From Liolophura sinensis (Eukaryota > Mollusca > Polyplacophora > Chitonida > Chitonidae): DNA of 64,000 bases. Positions 58,701-64,000 of this stretch are shown here, in pieces (position 1 is the first letter of the stretch; every line of letters begins with the position of its first letter). The notes under the pieces were generated by a model that did no database searches, had not been told where the DNA came from, and saw only the letters and a list, made by a program, of their open reading frames with translations. The translations under genes were made by a program, and so were the position numbers. Location: positions 31,775,979 through 31,839,978 of the forward strand of contig NC_088302.1 in assembly GCF_032854445.1 (NCBI RefSeq). Reading direction: 5' to 3'.

Positions 58701-59189
58701 GCTGCAGTCCTGTAGGCAAGCTTGCCATATAAAGGCGACTAACCTAAAGCTCTCTCATGTGAGCGCCGTGAACCGAATGCGTATGTCCTCCATGGTTGCA
58801 GTGCCTGCAAATGTGGTCCCTGTGACAACCGATGCCCAATTTCTATTATTTGGCAGCCGTCGTTGTATACAGTTAGATATTTAACATACATGTATGTGTT
58901 TAAGATAATTGCATTAGAACTATATTTTATGTGCTTTGAACTGATGTTTATTTTACAGCTGGCTTAAAAAGCGTCCTGTTTGTTTTGATAGATATCAACT
59001 TCTTCATGTCCACAGACAACTTTTTCCTGCTTTTCTTGCTGCGATGAGCATGGCTGAAAATATTGCTTAAATATATATGACGTTAAACCCTACAACCATT
59101 AACTCTTCCATTCTTCAATTCATTCAAAACCCGTATAAAACATAGAGTAGTATTATACAGGCCATGATGTAGGCGATTCTCTTACTCAC
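55756..59189. other. no supported gene; interspersed repeats
   Basis: Low-complexity C/CT runs lie at about 56.22-56.27 and 57.27-57.32 kb. About 58375-58560 is a copy of the repeat at 39.6 and 49.5 kb. A SINE-family-2-like tail (GACGTTAAACCCTACAACC) lies near 59080. A minus-strand donor-like CAG|GTGAGTCTG near 57130 has no convincing exon. Confidence 0.35.
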
Positions 59190-59312
59190 CGGCTGTTGCC
59201 CTTCCTTCCTCTGGCGTCTCTCTGCATGATGACTGTTTGACGAATGGTGGTGTCTTTTTTTTTTGTCTCTGACTTGAGCTATAGTTTTCTGATTCATAAG
59301 TAATTGACAGCT
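59190..59312 (-). CDS. weak candidate exon, unrecognised
   Basis: On the minus strand a TGTTCTCTCTGTAACAG acceptor is followed by about 120 bases open in frame (QLSITYESENYSSSQRQKKK and then a Pro/Ser/Glu-rich stretch). They end at a strong donor, GCCG|GTGAGTAAG. No flanking exons were found and no domain is recognised. It could be chance. Confidence 0.22.
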
Positions 59313-59525
59313 GCCTGTTACAGAGAGAACATGTCTTATGCGCTGAAACCAGTACACCTGCGCGAGATATTCTCATTTCCTCAACCTCAACGGCTCTTAA
59401 ACTAAATTGAAAACTTCCACTGAAATCTCTCAGAACATACCTTCATTTGCATGTCGTTCCTAGAAACCCATGGTGTGCGACCTCAATTAAATTCTGCGGT
59501 GCACATTATGTCTCCTTCGCCCTGT

Positions 59526-59561
59526 ACGACGTTAAACCCCAAGCACTCACTCACTCACTCA
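59526..59561 (+). mobile_element. 36-base SINE family 2 insertion with 14-base target duplication
   Basis: Only ACGACGTTAAACCCCAAGCA and a CTCA repeat tail are present. The perfect direct repeat CTCCTTCGCCCTGT lies on both sides (59512-59525 and 59562-59575). This is an extreme 5' truncation product. Confidence 0.88.
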
Positions 59562-59575
59562 CTCCTTCGCCCTGT

Positions 59576-61466
59576 CACGTCATTGGTCGAAATGCGTCAT
59601 GTGTATTTGAACTGAACTCCAATTACCCACCAAAGACGCCAGAGTCGCATCTGAAGGGATGACCTCTCGTAAAGCGAGAATGGGTATTTGAAGTTGCTAG
59701 GTAGACAACCGATAGATTATCAGACCCGCCACCTGGCGGCAAATTTAACTAATCATTTCACTTCGTGCACAATTTGCACGAACGAGAAAGACTCCAGAGT
59801 CCTTAGTATCTTGCATACACATTCTGTTTCGTTTAAATGTGTAGTGTCCGTGTGTGTAGTGGTCGAGTTTCTCATCTAACTATAAAGGGAACACTGTATA
59901 TGTGTCTACCCTTCGATTTTCTTCAAAACTTTTCTCTCGATCGACTTCACACCTACCCGGTGTATTGCTGAGGACCCAAGGAAGTGTAGTGTCGATTCGA
60001 AAATTACGCACTGCGTATGAAAACTGCGCAATGACATTGAACTGATTTAATTTAAAGGAACTGTATTCTATAACGTTTATATTTTTTTTTACAAATGAGT
60101 GAACAGTCTCAATATAAGTAAAGCTCTGTCAGTTGTCCAATTGTACTGTTGACAGTCCAGTGCATCAGTGCATGATTTACATATCCATATTTATACCCTA
60201 CTGCTTAAGGATTAACACCAATCTTACAGATGACATGCCTACAATAAGCTTACACGCGTGCGCAAAAAAGATACTGTTACCTATATGAAGACAAGAAAAA
60301 AAGACAGATGTGCAATCCCAAGAATGCATCTCACGACTAAGGGCAAGCAGAAATTCCTGAGTAGACTAACAACACTCTACTTGCATATACAGCGCAGCTC
60401 GTCGCATCTAATAATACAAGTAGTAGTTGCGTTGAGCTCGCGACACTCCTGAAATGCCGATTCGGCGAAGAACTGGTTCTCGAGTTAATTAATGCAAAGA
60501 GCCAGAGAAATCTTTCGTCAAGTATACCTGATTTGTTCTGACAGTTTTTATTCGAGGACGCGCAGCTCTGGACACTTCACTCGCCCGCGGCAGTAGTTAT
60601 ACAAGGAAGGACGTGGTGTAAGATTACATGGGAAGATGTAAGGAAATGAACAAAAATGAGCTGTATGCTGAAAAGTATACTCGATTATAGTATGTTAGAC
60701 AACAGAATGTTAGGCTGACGTGTGTTAGACAACAGAATATCCTGAAAGGCATGCATACATAAATTGTGAACGTCACCAAACCGTAGTTTCGGACATTCGC
60801 CGTTGTGAATCACTTCGTTTAATTAATCTTGATCGTATTTTCTTGCCTTTGTCTGTGCGTATAAAGTATTTAAGCGCGAGCAAAACGGCAGGTGCCCGGA
60901 TACCCGTGGTCTCGCATTTTTCGAACCAAACTCAGAGCATTGTTAATAGCCTTCAAGAGTTCACTCCAAATTGCATCATTACTAATACGCCTGACCACAG
61001 AGCTCTCTGATTACACGAACGATACAACAGTCCTTGAAAGTTGCAGAGTAATGATGTTGCGATGTAAACATAGGTCTCGTTGACCTACAGAAAGTTTATC
61101 AAGCTGCTCTCCGTCAATTGTAATATTCGCCTGTCTATGTCATAGGAATGTTGATGGATATTCAGCTGAGATAATGTTACACAATCAGGTGCAGGGTTTT
61201 ACCATGATTAGGTGACTACGGAGCAAGAACAGCTACCAAGAAAATAAACAAAGCTACCAGCTGAATGAATGAATGATTACGCGATTGTACGTCACATTTG
61301 CAGTCAAATCGGGACAAATTTATCAATTCGATACATCCGTAAGGGAAGTGGGCCTAAAACAAGTATTTCATTAAAATAAAGTCACCAGTTGATAGATCAA
61401 ATATATTTTAGTATATCCACAGAAAGACACTTCTGACGATTTACATCACAACCATCAAACAGTAAT
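59576..61466. other. no gene seen
   Basis: AT-rich sequence with no recognised exon, repeat family or RNA gene. Confidence 0.3.
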
Positions 61467-61530
61467 TATTTATTTATTTGACTGATGTTTTACACTGTAC
61501 TCAAGGGGATGTGACTTATACGACCCAGAT
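61467..61530 (-). mobile_element. Meta-type SINE 3' fragment
   Basis: TTATTTATTTATTTGACTGA, then TTTTACACTGTACTCAAGG; truncated soon after. Confidence 0.7.
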
Positions 61531-62089
61531 TGATATCAAGCATTATTTAGACTTTACTAACAATATATGATTCAGTATAAAAATTTAATTCTGGTTCGCA
61601 AAGCTTGCCTTATGGGTTACCAGCAGATTTTCCTCTGACAAAAAGTGGCGCTGGTGTGAATTAGGACAGCAAACAGGCTGCGTGGTGCGGTTTCATGTGT
61701 GACGCATTTGGTCTACCAAATGTGACGTCGCGCTGCTGACGCTGCAGGGGAATGTCAAGCGACACTCAAATGACGTAATACGTCCGACTTCGGACTTCTG
61801 CCGGTATCCCATTGTTTTAATTACAACAAAGGGCTTTCGATTTTGCATTTAATTTGTATTCAGAATAAGAAACATGTATGTAAAAACCGACCCTGGTGCC
61901 TGACAATTGTCATAAAAGGTAACAGTGAATATACAGCGAATAATAGAAGCTTTACACCCAGTCATCTATACGTCATACTTGCAAGTAAAACGCATAGTCA
62001 ACATCAACTGGCTTTGACGAAAATGACAACAGGATCCACTGTATAAAATGTTACCTCATCAGTGACAATATATAGGGATATATAAACGT

Positions 62090-62155
62090 TACCTTAATGC
62101 TGGCCGCTGTCGTATAATTGAAATATTCTAGAGTACGGCGTAAAACACTACAAAC
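62090..62155 (+). mobile_element. Meta-type SINE 3' fragment
   Basis: AATGCTGGCCGCTGTCGTAT to GAGTACGGCGTAAAACAC; only the last part of the body is present. Confidence 0.75.
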
Positions 62156-62469
62156 GCATATGATGCCGCGAAACAGTGTTGACCTATTCCACAAAATGTA
62201 ACGGATCTTACAAAAAACAAGGGCAAATTTGCAATATGGTGATTGCTGCTCAGAGTGACAAAACCTCGATATATAAGCAAATCACCCATGATACCGATAT
62301 CTTTCATGCAGAAACTGAAGAAATTCGCACTTAAAGTCCATTACATCCGGGTGGGAAGATTATGAAAGCTACCCTGCCATTACCGAATGAAAACTCTGCT
62401 TTTAGGTGAAAAAGTGACTGGTTATCATGTAATCTACAACATTTGTAGATTTTTATAAGAATGGGAAGA

Positions 62470-64000
62470 AAACACGATTGGCTACTGTCTTATCGGCCAG
62501 AACGATTAGGCATGTATTCCTACAGCCAAGTTTTGGAACTGAAAAGAATTAAGGAACTTGATATGTACGGTCAGTTTTTTTTTGTTTTTTTTTTAGCCGT
62601 GAAAAGTGAGTGAAACAAGAGAATATTGCACTATGAAGGTTGAAACCCATAAATATTGCTAAGTGAGAGGTCGGAATGATCACCCAAGAGACGCGATGAA
62701 TCATCACTCACAAAATGCTCTTGTGACATGAAAAGTTTGACCTAGTTGTATATATGGTATCGCTTTCCAACATGTATGGCGACTTGTCACACAACATTTT
62801 GCTTTCAAACACGTCATATGACGAAATGTCGCGCGGAATATCGCTTACAATCATGTTATATGACGACTTGTCATATTGTATGCGGCTTATTCAAAAACGT
62901 TATATGACGAATTGTCACACTGGATGTCGCTTACAAAAATGTTTTACATGTAAACTGATCTGCAACTTATCGCTTACAAAGACCTTATACATGGCTTGTC
63001 TATAATGTAAGAGTGAATATCGCTTACATATGATGACCTGTCTGGCGTCACATTGAATATCGCATACAAACATGTTATCTAACGATCTGTCACATTGGAT
63101 ATCGGTTACAAACATGTTATATAACGATCTGTCACATTGGATATCGATTAGAAACATACGCGTTATATGACGACTTGTTTAATGTCACACTGGATATCGC
63201 TTACAAACATTTAACACGCCGATTTATCACATCGCATGTCGCTAAAAAAGGATCTCATATGACGATCTGTAACATTATATTTCTTCACCAACAAGTTATA
63301 TCGGGATTTATTGCATAGCATATGGATTACAAACATGATATATAACGATTTCTCGGGCGTTGTATTACCAGCCAACATGTTAAATTTATGATAATTTATC
63401 CAATAGCACAACATATTGTCCATGCCCTGTACGTGATCTCTTCTGCCATTTTTACATACTACCGTTTATAATCACAAACTGAGTCGTGAAGATTACTTCC
63501 TCATAGGACTCTGGTTTCCTAATTAGAAAACTATTTTCAACCAGTATCGGCCAAATCAACATAGTTTGTTTCCCTGCAGCAAAGTTTTGAAAATGAAGAC
63601 AAAAAGAACGTAATTCAATGAATATACAGTTACTTATATCTAGCCGTGAAAAGGGTGAGAACGCCACGTCTAATGACCAAAACCAAACATAGAAATGTGT
63701 GATCTGATGCTTATAGTGCTCATCCTGAAACTAAGTCATCACTGACCTCATATGTCCTGTAACGATTTATCACACAGTATATCGCCTACCAACATATTAT
63801 GTGATGACTTGTCACATTGCATATCAATCACACACATGAATGTTTTATAATGAATTGTCACATTGCTTATCGCTTACACACATGAATATTATATGATGTC
63901 TGGTCAACTTGAATATCGCTAGCACACATGAATGTTATATGGCGACTTGTCACACTGCATATCGCTTTGCTATATGGCGACTTGTCACATTGCTTATCGC
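62470..64000. repeat. higher-order satellite, runs off the window
   Basis: The basic unit of about 42 bases is of the type ATCGCTTACAAACATGTTAT then ATGACGACTTGTCACATTGC. Arrays lie at about 62745-63425 and 63745-64000. Each array is preceded by a related leader containing TATCGGCCA, AGTTTTG and TAGCCGTGAAAAG (62490-62610 and 63545-63655). The larger repeat is therefore about 1.05 kb. Units are well diverged. Confidence 0.8.

Overview
This is a window of animal nuclear DNA, most probably from a bivalve mollusc. It is AT-rich, has long introns with ordinary GT-AG splice sites, and is full of short interspersed repeats. About two dozen copies or fragments belong to one tRNA-headed SINE whose body (3' tail resembling GAGTACGGCGTAAAACACC followed by AAATAAAT repeats) I recognise from memory as the Meta-domain SINEs of bivalves. 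No prokaryotic gene organisation, rRNA, CRISPR array or functional tRNA gene was seen. The species cannot be named from this window.

The main coding content is a convergent pair of paralogous multi-exon genes of the CDP-alcohol phosphotransferase superfamily, closest to invertebrate ceramide phosphoethanolamine synthase (CPES). Copy 1 lies on the + strand, with exons at 19790-20577, 23988-24110 and 26461-26541. Copy 2 lies on the - strand, with exons at 48780-47859, 40866-40744 and 38465-38385. Their second and third exons are the same length (123 and 81 bases), all introns are phase 0, and the exon sequences align end to end. This points to an old inverted duplication. Copy 2 keeps the phosphotransferase motif except for His in place of the usual Ala/Tyr. 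Copy 1 also has Asp where the motif's second Gly belongs. The terminal coding exons are unresolved. A partial minus-strand gene at the left edge is supported by a start-codon exon (1838-1968), a following exon (about 516-680) and a probable 5' UTR donor at 2469; its product is not recognised.

The rest is repeat-driven. There are two LINE remnants with broken reverse transcriptase reading frames (about 42.0-44.06 kb on +, 28.5-29.5 kb on -). A second SINE family ends in GTTAAACCCCAAGCACTCACTCAC. Several CTTAAG-type MITEs are present. Two long fold-back elements sit in the introns of CPES copy 1 (21.0-22.7 kb and 25.1-26.3 kb). There are many minisatellites with units of about 22, 28, 41, 41, 42, 43, 52 and 82 bases. 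The array at 18-19.2 kb, just upstream of CPES copy 1, carries repeated CACGTG motifs. The right end of the window is a higher-order satellite that runs off the edge.

Most of the longer open frames in the window are chance frames in repeats or low-complexity DNA and were not called. Reading frames, splice sites, target-site duplications and repeat units were read by eye. Family names come from recognition rather than a database search.
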